Shown piece by piece: positions 24,628 through 34,286 of a DNA stretch of 64,000 nt. The DNA is from Liolophura sinensis (taxonomy: Eukaryota; Mollusca; Polyplacophora; Chitonida; Chitonidae). Location of the stretch: the NCBI RefSeq assembly GCF_032854445.1, contig NC_088302.1, forward strand, positions 51,490,046-51,554,045, read 5' to 3'. Below the pieces are notes generated by a model. It was not told where the DNA came from and did no database searches. It saw nothing but the letters and a program-made list of their open reading frames with translations. The stretch's first letter is position 1; each line of letters opens with the position of its first letter. The position numbers and the translations under genes were made by a program.

Positions 24628-24766
24628 GTTAACAAATGAGAAGTTTGACTTATAGACCTAGGGTTGTGTTACTTGTTATAACAACATCGGTGTGATTAGT
24701 CTTCTGTGTATATAGAATCCTACGAAACATGAACTCCGTTGTGTACATCGTGCTTAGTAAACTGTA

Positions 24767-24772
24767 ATTAAA
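24767..24772 (+). terminator. ATTAAA poly(A) signal, gene A
   Basis: ATTAAA inside caattaaaatgttc-type context, conserved 3' of all three homeobox paralogues (about 115-140 bp after the stop). Confidence 0.7.
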
Positions 24773-25377
24773 ATGTTCACAACCACATTAACTTGCGTCT
24801 GTTCGTACACTTGAAGCATGGATAGTTTTCCCCTACTCCACAGAGAGATGATATGACTATTTCTTTAGTATAGCCTGACAATGTTAAACACTACAGCAGA
24901 GACAGTAAAACCAGAGCAGCGACGAGACTAAGATAGTTGCCAAAGACACCGAGAAAAAAAAACGTTGATGTTACCATGTTTTAATCATTCTTCCAGCATG
25001 GCTAGTGACATAAAGATTGGTAACGTCCTTTCTTGGCCAATCCGAGTTCCGAGTTTCAAGTTAGGACAACGAGTACAGTCCTAACATCTCATATTATGTT
25101 GGAGAATGCCTCTATACTTTATTATTGGCACGTATATGCAATAATAGAAAATGTAACAAAATGTAAAGGTAAAGGAAACACTAATACGAAGTTTGTGAAA
25201 AATGAAAAACAAGAGGCTGCAGAAGAACGAGTAATATCGGACATGACATTTTATCAACAGTAAAACCCCAACCTACAACAATTACAGATGGAGAATTTAA
25301 ATTCCCTGTCCAGAATTAAAATCGTACCTCGTGGTTTGTTGTGCAGCCATGTCCCTCTCCTAATCTCTGTTAGGGTT
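24773..25377. repeat. 3' flank duplicated between genes A and B
   Basis: Segments such as agagagatgatatgactatt, acactacagcagagacagta and ggcacgtatatgcaataata recur at 30090-30790 behind gene B. The tandem duplication unit therefore runs from the promoter module to well past the poly(A) site. Gene C lacks this flank. Confidence 0.75.
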
Positions 25378-25580
25378 TTCCGTGGCCTAGTTGTTAGCGT
25401 GTCAGCGCCGCACAATGGCCAGGTAGCATCTCGCCACTGCAATCTCTGTGACTTCAAGTCCAGCTCATGCTAGATTCCTCTCCGGTCGCACGTTATGAAG
25501 GTCTGCCAACACCCTGCGGATGGTTGTATGTTTCCCTCGTGCTCGGATTCCTCCCACCTTAGTGTTTGTCGCCATAATTA
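25378..25580 (+). mobile_element. SINE family 1, old copy
   Basis: CGTGGCCTAGTTGTTAGCGT head, CTTCAAGTCCAGCTCATGCT, TGCGGATGGTTGT and ATTCCTCCCACC are recognisable. The 3' tail is missing. Confidence 0.75.
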
Positions 25581-25629
25581 AATGACAGATTATCGCGTTT
25601 GATTTTCTACACTTAACTGCATGAATGAT

Positions 25630-25865
25630 GCGTTTAGTGATATGTGACCGCATTGAATCTGACGGGCAGGGAAAAGTATTAACCTGGGTGGCAAAGAGAT
25701 TATCCACTGTGTGGATGGCCGGATTAATGGTAAAGCATAAGTGTAATCCTATTGACTATGTCAAAAGCAAACTGGTGTCACTCGGCACCGGTCAAAAATC
25801 GATTGTCTTTTACATGGCCAATTAGAGTAATCCTGTTGGATACACGGACAGAAATGTAACCTGAA
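25630..25865 (+). promoter_or_regulatory. GGATTA-rich module 2 (orphan, upstream of gene B)
   Basis: Module copy with GTGACCGCATTGAATCTGAC, GGCCGGATTAATGG, GTGTAATCCTATTGA and AGTAATCCTGTTGGA. No TATA box or exon 1 follows it. Confidence 0.7.
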
Positions 25866-26099
25866 CATCAAACAAATAACATCCTACACAGATTTACCTA
25901 TGATGGCCTGAAACTCTTCCATTTTGACATTGCTGTGTAGCATTGTTAACACATTTTGTAAACATACAAATGAGGATGAAAAAGTTCTGCACAAAGATAA
26001 TACATAACTTAAACGTATGTTTTCTTGTTTGTATTTGAGTTTATCAATGTCATTTCCGAGTATTCTCGATGGCCGTCCCTCGGCCGATGAGCTTGAACA

Positions 26100-26510
26100 T
26101 CTTGAATATTTATTTCATTTTTTTAAAACCCCATGCGTACTGAAAATTTTCTTTCTTATACTATAGCCAATATGTCGGGTGGAGGAAACAGGAGTGCCGG
26201 TAAGTCACTGATGTTTGGCAGGTTATTTACGAACTCTTCAACTTGTGATGCACAGACTTGCACGCCATACAAACGTGTTAGATTAGTTATCTGCAACGGA
26301 TGTAAGACTGTGCATTCGACCCAATGAGGGTTGTGGGTTGCTTATTGTTAATAATCCCCCCCCCAAAAAAAAGAAAACAAAAACCATGAGAACGTGGAAA
26401 TCTACAAATTCTCTGTTCTTGGCTGTTATTGAACAGTAACTGGTGGTTGGAGTCGTGTACCATACCACAAAGCTGCGTACCTCTCCTAAACCCTATTATA
26501 ATGCTTTATC
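26100..26510 (+). repeat. Spacer repeat accompanying the modules
   Basis: Blocks such as GTGGAGGAAACAGGAGTGCC, CACTGATGTTTGGCAGG and GGTTGGAGTCGTG recur at about 26940-27240, 31640-31940, 32500-32870 and 33540-33800, always just before a GGATTA module. The spacer and module together form a composite unit of about 0.85-0.95 kb. The spacer's GTGGAGGAAAC part resembles a minus-strand family-1 SINE body, so it may descend from an old SINE. Confidence 0.65.
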
Positions 26511-26514
26511 AGAG

Positions 26515-26750
26515 CTAATCACGTTAACTTTGACTCTGCCGGACAGAAAACAGGATTGACATGAGTGATGATGGGATTATCTTCTGGTTGGATGGCCGGA
26601 TTAAAGGGAAAAGTTTGACATAATCCAATGGACTGAACTATCTCAAAATCATGTGACACCACTGCAAAGACAGTTGGTTGCTTTTAATTCACGTGGTCAT
26701 TTAGCGCAATTCCGTTAGTTAAATGGACAGAAGTGAAACCTGGCCAACAA
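26515..26750 (+). promoter_or_regulatory. GGATTA-rich module 3 (orphan, upstream of gene B)
   Basis: ACTCTGCCGGACAGAAAACA, GGGATTATCTTCTGG, GGCCGGATTAAAGG and CATAATCCAATGGAC in the same order as module 1, then CATGTGACACC and AGTTGGTT. No promoter follows. Confidence 0.7.
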
Positions 26751-27354
26751 ACAACGAAAAACCGTAAGCATTCACTCACATTCACAACCACCTTTACTCA
26801 TGGTTTATCTGGTGGCAACTAGTATAGCTTTTCTATTTGTTTTAGTTTTCAGATGTAATTTCCAATTTATATCGATTGCAGTCCCTCTGCCAATTAATTT
26901 GAATCTTTATGTGTTTCTCTTACTCAAAAAGTTTCCACTTACACCGTGGCCAGTTTCATGAGTTGATGAAACCGGAGTGTCGGTAAATCGCTGATGTTTG
27001 GAGAGTTCCTGACGAAGTTTTTAACTTGAGACGAACACCATGTTAGTAAAAGATTAATGATCTTCAACAGACGGAAGACCGTGGTGACGGCCTAATGAGC
27101 GCTGTGCAACGCTTCTTGTCAATAATGCCCGGAAAAAACAATGCGGGTAAGGAATCTACAAATTCCCTGTTCTTGGTAGGCACTGACATAGTACCGGGTG
27201 GCAGGAGTCATCCATCATACCACAGAGCCGCGTCCCTCTGCCAGTCTTTATTACATTTTTTCCTTACTTAATTTGTGATTTACGCCGTATGTCTATCATA
27301 ATGATTCGTTATGACCGGTAATCACGATAAACTTTGCTGTGTTTATGCATTATT

Positions 27355-27600
27355 GTAGCGTTTAGAGATATGTGATTGCATGGACTCAGCCGGACAGAGA
27401 ACAGGATTAACTTGGGTGACAATGGGTTATCTTCTGAGTGGATGGATTACCGCCAATAGATTAGTGTAATCCAATCGACCGAAATATCTCAAATGCAAAC
27501 TGGCGTCACGTGACACTGGTCAAAAGACAAAACGCGATTGGTTAGTTTCTATTCGTGTGCCGATTTAGCGCAGCCCTACTGGACACCTGGAGAGAGGTGA
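27355..27600 (+). promoter_or_regulatory. GGATTA-rich module 4 (gene B promoter-proximal)
   Basis: ACAGGATTAACTTGGG, GATGGATTACCG and GTGTAATCCAATCG, plus the palindrome GCGTCACGTGACAC (a bHLH-zip E-box) and GATTGGTT. Its distance to the TATA box matches modules 1 and 7 (about 320 bp from module start). Confidence 0.72.
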
Positions 27601-27682
27601 TTCCTCACCACCTCCTGTTGTCAAAGTTGTGACTGAGCTGAAAGGATCATCTCGCTTATCTTTGACACCTGACAATGACGGT

Positions 27683-27689
27683 TATAAAA
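27683..27689 (+). promoter_or_regulatory. TATA box of homeobox gene B
   Basis: TATAAAA in ggttataaaacaccaagg, aligned with the boxes of genes A and C. Confidence 0.8.
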
Positions 27690-27767
27690 CACCAAGGCAT
27701 GGTACATCGTCACCACAGCAACTGTGAATTACAATTTTGGAGACAAACAGAGAGAGAGTCTATAAAG

Positions 27768-29909
27768 ATGTCCAATAGTGTATCGCATTCCACGGTAAGT
27801 GCGTCTTCTGCTAATGCACTAAGCATCCTCGAAACCGGGTCACTGTGTAATATTTTCATGTTTTTCTTTACCAAACGTGTAGACAACACATTTTTTGTAA
27901 TTCTAGACCACTGACGTCGGATAAATCAGCATAACTGTATAATTTTTTTCCTGATTCTGCCCATTACACTAGATGTTCCGCAAGTTGTTACTGTTTAAAT
28001 ATTTACATGACGAGCTAGAATAATACCTTAACATGAGGGCGGAATTGTCCGGGGGGTGGGAGGGGGGGGGGGGGGGATTTGCCAACTGTAACATTGCCGC
28101 CGAGGTTCTGGTTTAACTTTCCATGCTATAGTGTTTTATACTACTTCAGGCATCTCGGGTACAATGATTCACTTAATTTAATTGTTTCAATGATGCAATG
28201 ATACAAATTTGTCATTTAATTCCAGAGTGGTTATGCTCACAGACCGTATACGTATACGCATAGCGTCCATAACAGGATTCAGCCAATGCTAACGGAAGAG
28301 ACCAATACGGCAGACTTTAATCGATATAACGGCGATTACCCATACACAAACCCTGAGCATGCGCACATGCCACAACCTCACGGACACCGAGACTCAGCAG
28401 ACGGAGCAAATGATAGCGCCCAGCATCCACTTCAGTGTTTGTATCAGCACCCAGCACCCAGCCACTCCTTATACCCTCTGTACCAACCCTGGCAAACATC
28501 CCTGTTGTCCGGATGTCATGACCAATCTCCAAGTGACGGGGAAAGCGTGATAAACTGTAAGTAGACGCATAACATAAATTTGAAATCAAACGAATTTTAT
28601 AATGAAGAGAAAGTATCATTACTTTAAATCAAGTTAATACAAGTAATTTAATTTTAACTGTTATGGTGAGAATATACTTCCGTACATTTTATGACATTGC
28701 ATTGTATCTTTTAAACAGATGGACGTGACGACTTTGTCAACACCTACGTCCATGAGAAGTCCGACGAACCAACATGCCTAGAGCCACTGGTTTCCCCTCT
28801 AGATCAGGCTCATAGCGACACTGGAAGCCATTCTTCAAGTACCAATGGCTCCCCCTACATGTCCAGTACGGAACCTCCTATATCGTCTCACAGCAGCAGT
28901 GGGTATGGATCGTCGTCGGGAAGCACGAGTAGTTCCCCTTATCCCTCCCCCAGTCTTCCAGATCCAACACCCCTCAAGCAGTTGGAGGCCGATTCCACGA
29001 CTACACTTTCGGTGAAACCTACCGAGGACGACTCCTCAGTCAAACCGAAAAAAGCCAGGACAAGTTACTCGACAGAACAGATCCGCACCCTGGAGAATGC
29101 CTTTGGGGAAAACGCATACCCTGATTATGATAAACTGGAGGAGCTTGCTAAAACGCTGGGTGTGACGGAACGCAAAATTAAGGTATGTTATATTCACCCA
29201 TTTTCGTAAATTTTTAATGGTATTTTTTGTTGCATTGCAACCAGTTCCAATCTTTTTATACTTGATTATATACCTGGCAAGGATTTTAATCGTAAATCCA
29301 CTTTACAGTCATGAACTGAGTTAATACATGCTCAACATATATACAGATACTTGTACTGATGATTAAGCAGCTTCCTTTTCTGATTTTGTTGGCTTTGCAT
29401 TTTTGTGTTGACAGGTTTGGTTTCAGAATAAGAGAGCTCGTTGGAGGAAGAAACAGGCTGCTGAACCTGTCTACAATCCGGACGTGCATTCCGCACCTAC
29501 ACCTTCTAAATTATCTACAGCTGCACCTACAGGGCTGTCAGTCAACACGTCATCCGGGTATTCAGCACCTACCAAACCATATCCAAGACACGCCACGTAC
29601 TCTACGCCTGCAAATTACTCAGTACCTTCTCCGTACCAGAGTCTGGGACCTCTGCCTGGTTTGTATCCACCTTACACACCTACTATGTGCCCTAGTCACG
29701 CCTCGGTACCACTGTTCCGGCGAACAAATATTTCCTCTGATGCCGTTCCGGCTGCCAGACCTAACTATCCTCGGACGAAGACGACCGCCCCTTCTACTAT
29801 TGGTTACCTCCCTTCAACCATTCCAGAACGTTCAGGACAGGCCTCTCTATACAGCGCATCACAATATCAACAACAGTACCCTGCCCTACAAATGTTTTCC
29901 CTGAGATGA
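27768..29909 (+). CDS. Paired-class homeobox gene B (4 exons, 438 aa)
   Basis: Paralogue of genes A and C. Exons: 27768-27794, 28226-28556, 28719-29182, 29415-29909, with identical phases. Exon 1 encodes MSNSVSHST. Exon 2 has His/Gln-rich sequence and SLYPLYQPWQTSLLSG. Exon 3 has the Ser-rich tract and homeodomain residues 1-46. Exon 4 has VWFQNKRARWRKK and a Tyr/Pro-rich tail with NYSVPSPYQSLGPLPG, ending QMFSLR. Homeodomain differences from A are Gly for Glu at residue 21, Thr for Ala at residue 10, and Ile for Val at residue 45. Q50 and N51 are kept. No stop or frameshift is seen, so it looks functional. Exon 3 is nearly identical to gene C over about 400 bp. Regulation is probably through modules 2-4 and the TATA promoter. 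Confidence 0.9.
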
Positions 29910-30036
29910 GTTGATAAATGAGCAGTTTGTCTTTTAGACCTGGAGTTGTGCTACTGCATCAATATGTGTTGCCTTTTGTGTATATACGTACTTGAAACTT
30001 GAACTCTGTTTTGTACATCGCGCTTAGTTAACTGCA

Positions 30037-30042
30037 ATTAAA
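30037..30042 (+). terminator. ATTAAA poly(A) signal, gene B
   Basis: Same position and context (gcaattaaaatgttcaa) as in gene A. Confidence 0.7.
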
Positions 30043-30236
30043 ATGTTCAAAATCACATCAACTTGAGTCTCCTTCCCTACTTCCACAGAGAGATGATATG
30101 ACTATTTCTTTAGTATACAGTTCAGAAACAGTTGTAGTCTGACAATGTAAAACACTACAGCAGAGACAGTAAACTGAGATCAACGAGGAGAATATGATAG
30201 CTGGCAAGGCCACCGAAAAAATTCAAACAACATTTG

Positions 30237-30509
30237 GGGCCTCCGTGGCTCAGTCGGTTAGCAGGATATCGCAGCGTAATGACCCAGAAGCCTCTCACTA
30301 ATCCGGTCGCTGTGAGTTCAAGTCCAGTTCATGCTGGCTTCCTCTCCGGCCGTACGTGGGAAGGTCTTTCAGCAACCTGCGGATGATCGTGGGATTCCCC
30401 CGGGGTCTGCCCGGTTTCCTCTCACCACAATGCTGGCCGCCGTCGTATAAGTGAAATATTTTTGAGTACGGCGTAAAACACCAATGAAATAAATAAATAA
30501 ATAAATAAA
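30237..30509 (+). mobile_element. SINE family 1, best full-length copy
   Basis: Complete head GGCCTCCGTGGCTCAGTCGG (A-box TGGCTCAGTCGG), B-box GAGTTCAAGTCC, full body and (AATA)n tail. A perfect 14-bp target duplication tcaaacaacatttg lies at 30223-30236 and 30510-30523. It inserted into the duplicated 3' flank of gene B after the A/B duplication, because gene A lacks it. Confidence 0.95.
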
Positions 30510-30789
30510 TCAAACAACATTTGTGTTGCCATGCTCTAATCCATATTCCAACAAAACTAGTGATTTAGCACTGGTAACTGGGAATGACCGACGGATCATG
30601 CCAATACGACCATTCTGAAATGAATATTCAGACGTTAGTACTTAATCAGTGAGGTTTAACTTTGTTCGACATTTACGAGATTATGACAACGTATACAGTC
30701 GCCTCCCTATGTTAAGTGGTGTCAACATCTCATATTACGTTGGAGAAGGCCTGTGTAATTTATGATTGGCACGTATATGCAATAATAGA

Positions 30790-31640
30790 AAATATCATAA
30801 AAAAAGTTAGAAGTAAAGAAATCATATGACCTATGTGAACGATGAAACTACAGCATAATGAGTAAGATCAGAGAACAGACGAGATCGTAACAGCTGCTAA
30901 ATCGTCACAGTTAATCAGTGAAATCCGATCTCTGGTCTTACTGGAGGGTTAAAACTGTCCAAGAAAATGTTTCGATTTGTTCTTCTAAAATATTTTCAAC
31001 CGAGTAAACTGAATTTAAAACATTGGACTCTATGTTTACACCACATTAGGGTTTTGCTTATTTACCACGCATAGACCGTTAGGGCTATGCACACAACAAA
31101 TTTCTCAGAATGGGCTTTAAAACTATCTATTTCAAGGCAAAAATATGGATGTGACTTCACTGATACCAACTGAGTGCCAACAGACCGCCGTAAAGTCCTA
31201 TGTTTTGAAAGCCTTTATTCTCGGTTTCAAAAGTTCTAAAAAATCTCTTTTTTTTGCACAATGTTCAGTGCCCTTTCATCTTATGTACCCTTAATTCATT
31301 TCTGTGTTTTTTTTTGCATTTGAAAGATGTCTAAATCCGAGTCGCTAACAGATATTACTAGACTCATTACCGAATGTAAAGGTCCATGAGCAACTTATAT
31401 GTGGACAACAATAATAAGACGCACGAGTGGTTTTGTAATCTACAAACCAATCTTCCCCACCGATTTTTGCTGGAATGAGTGACTTGTGTAAAACTATAGT
31501 CAACTTGAATACACGGAAATGACATTTTGGCTAAATCACAAAAAAAAATCAACCAGTGTGAATCCTTTATTCTGTGTTTAATAGAGTAGAAAATACAGTG
31601 CACTGTGTGACACACCCTATGCAGGGATAAACTATGATAT
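30790..31640. other. Non-coding between gene B flank and module array
   Basis: No gene, repeat or RNA recognised. Confidence 0.4.
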
Positions 31641-32019
31641 GCTGGCTATAATTCACTTAAATGATGACGGTCAGATAGGTATAGGGAATTGGAATGCCGG
31701 TAAACGATTCTTTCTTTGGCAAGTTACTGAAAAACTTTTCAACTTGTGACTCACAGATTTGACCACGATCTTGGTGGAATATTTGATCTTCAACAAAGTA
31801 AGGCACTGAAAGAGTCAAACTAGTGCCGTGTATTCCTATAGTGAGTAATATCCTCATATCAGTTAGAGCGGGAGAATATACAAATTCCCTGCCCAAAGTT
31901 ATTAGTGAAACCGTCCCTGGAGGTTGGAACCAGTAACGATGTTCCTGTCCTAAGCTCTACTATACTAATTCTTCATGAATTATTATCACGTTAACTTTTC
32001 TATGTTAATTTCATTAATG

Positions 32020-32285
32020 ATGCGTTTAGCGATATATGACCACATTGACTCTGTCGGACATAAAACAGGATTTACCTGGATGACGAAGTGGATTATCCCT
32101 GGGTGGATGAGGGGATTAAGGGTAAAAGATTAAGTTAAGACAACAGAAAGAACTGTCTCAAAATCAAACTGGCCACATATGACGCTGACCAAAAGATAAC
32201 AGACGATTGGTTGTTTTTAGTTCACGCGGCTGTTTAGAGCAATTCTATTCACACACGGACACAGGTGTAATCTGGCCACGTGAAC
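32020..32285 (+). promoter_or_regulatory. GGATTA-rich module 5 (orphan, upstream of gene C)
   Basis: Diverged copy: ATGACCACATTGACTCTGTC, GTGGATTATCCC (overlapping GGATTA and TAATCC-like ends), GGGGATTAAGGG and ACGATTGGTTG. No promoter follows. Confidence 0.65.
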
Positions 32286-32710
32286 AAAGAATACATGTAC
32301 ACATTTTGTAAACACATAACTTAAAACTCCCGGTACTCTCTATTTCTAGTTTATCGGATGGCGGCTAGCATTGGCTTTCTATTTTAGTTTTCAAATGTAA
32401 TTTTTACTTTTATCCATGGCTGTCACGTGGTCGAAGGGTTTGAACATATTCATGACTTTCTCTCATGTATATTTAGGGTTTAAACATCTACATGAATTTG
32501 TCTTATGTATATTTAGTTTGTTTTGTGTAGAACGCCATGCACACTCAAGAATGTTTCACTTACAACATGGTCAGTTTCATGGGTGGAGGAAACCGGAGCA
32601 CGAGGAAAATCACTGATCTTTGGCAAATTACTGACCAACTTTTCAACTTGCGACGCACAGATTTGCCCAGCTTATGGGTAGAAAATGACTGATCTTCATC
32701 GGACGTGAGA

Positions 32711-32745
32711 GTACGACGTTAAACCCCAAGCACTCACTCACTCAC
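32711..32745 (+). mobile_element. 35-bp SINE family 2 3' tail with 15-bp target duplication
   Basis: The last ~35 bp of family 2 only (ttaaaccccaagcactcact plus the repeat tail). It is bracketed by tcatcggacgtgaga at 32696-32710 and 32746-32760 and lies inside the spacer repeat. Confidence 0.88.
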
Positions 32746-32929
32746 TCATCGGACGTGAGACCGTCCATACGACACAAGGGGTGCTGTGGTGGCTTGTTTC
32801 TCTATTATTTGGCCGGTATTGTACCTTATATTTGGAGTCGTGCACCGTTCCATTGAGTCGCGTCTCTCTCTTAATCTCTATCATAATAATCCTTTATCAC
32901 TGATAATCACTCTTATATGTTAACAGCAT

Positions 32930-33165
32930 TCATGATACCTATGGTGATATGTGACCGCATTGACAGGCAGGGAAATGGATTATCCTCTGGGTGGATGGCC
33001 GGATTAACGGTAAACGATTGGTGTAATCCAATAGACAGAAACATCTCAACATCAAACTGGCGTCACGTAACACCGATCAAAAGACAAAAAACAACTGGTT
33101 GTATTTAATTCGCATGGCCATGTGGCGCAATCAAATTGGACAAATTGACAAAAGTGTAACGTGAC
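32930..33165 (+). promoter_or_regulatory. GGATTA-rich module 6 (orphan, upstream of gene C)
   Basis: GTGACCGCATTGACAGGCAG, ATGGATTATCCTCTGG, GGCCGGATTAACGG and GTGTAATCCAATAGAC, then GGCGTCACGTAACACCG. Well preserved; no promoter or exon follows. Confidence 0.7.
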
Positions 33166-33867
33166 CAACCAAAAAAGAATACAGTTTGCAAATTAGCCTA
33201 TATTGACTGGCTATCTTCTTTAGTGGGACTAAAACTTCTCCGCTTTGACTTGGCCACACAGAAACTGTTTCCGAGAAATACCTCCAGAAATATAGGTAGT
33301 ACTGTGAACACATTTTGTGAACTTGCACATAGGGGAGGAAAATATCTAAACCAAGATAGTATCACAACTCTTCTGGAACATAACTTAAAACGTCCTGTAC
33401 GTCAGTTTTGCTTTTTCATCTATTTGTTTGAGTTTTGTAACATAATTCTCGATGATTTCTCGTGGCCGATGGGTTTGAACATCTTTATAAACCTCTCTTA
33501 TGGATGTTTATCTGATGATACGCGATGCATATACTCAAGAATTTTCTCCTTATTCCATGACCTGTTTGCCGGGTGGAGGAATGATGGGATGTTGGGAAAT
33601 CACTGATCACTGGCAAGTTACTAACGAACTTTCCAACACTTGACACACTTGCCCACCATATTGCTAGAAGATAACTGATCATCAACGGACCAATTAAGGA
33701 CCGTACATACAATCCAAGGAAGTTGAATAGAGAAGCAATGAGAGCGGCCCTGTTCTTGGCCATTATTTAAACCGTATCTGGTGGTTGGAGTCAAGCCAAT
33801 CTCTGTTATACCAATCTTTTACGACAGACTCACGTTAACTTTTCTGTGTTAATTGCATTAATGATAC

Positions 33868-34130
33868 TTTTAATGACATGCGACCGCATGGGCTCTGTGG
33901 GACAGAGAACAGGATTGACCTGGGTGACGATCAGATTATCCACTGGGTTGATGGCAGGATTAACAGAAATAGATTAGTGTAATCCAATCGAAAGAACTAT
34001 CTCAAATGAAAGCTGGCGTCACGTGACACCTGTCCAAAGGCAAAACACGATTGGTTGTTTTTATTCGTTTGGCTATTTAGTGCAATCCTATTGGACACCT
34101 TGAGAGAAGTGATATCGGATGACTTCCTGA
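33868..34130 (+). promoter_or_regulatory. GGATTA-rich module 7 (gene C promoter-proximal)
   Basis: GCGACCGCATGGGCTCTGTG, GCAGGATTAACAG and GTGTAATCCAATCG, the GGCGTCACGTGACACC palindrome and CGATTGGTTG, at the same distance from the TATA box as in genes A and B. Confidence 0.72.
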
Positions 34131-34194
34131 TGTCAAAATTCTAACTGAGCTGAAAGGATCGTCTCGTTTACATTTGACACCTGACAATGGCAGT

Positions 34195-34201
34195 TATAAA
34201 A
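34195..34201 (+). promoter_or_regulatory. TATA box of homeobox gene C
   Basis: TATAAAA in cagttataaaataccgtgg, 92 bp before the start codon. Confidence 0.8.
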
Positions 34202-34286
34202 TACCGTGGCATGGTACATGGTCAATACAGCAACTGTGAATTACACAGTGAAAGGTTGGAGATATACACACAGAGAGTCTATCAAG

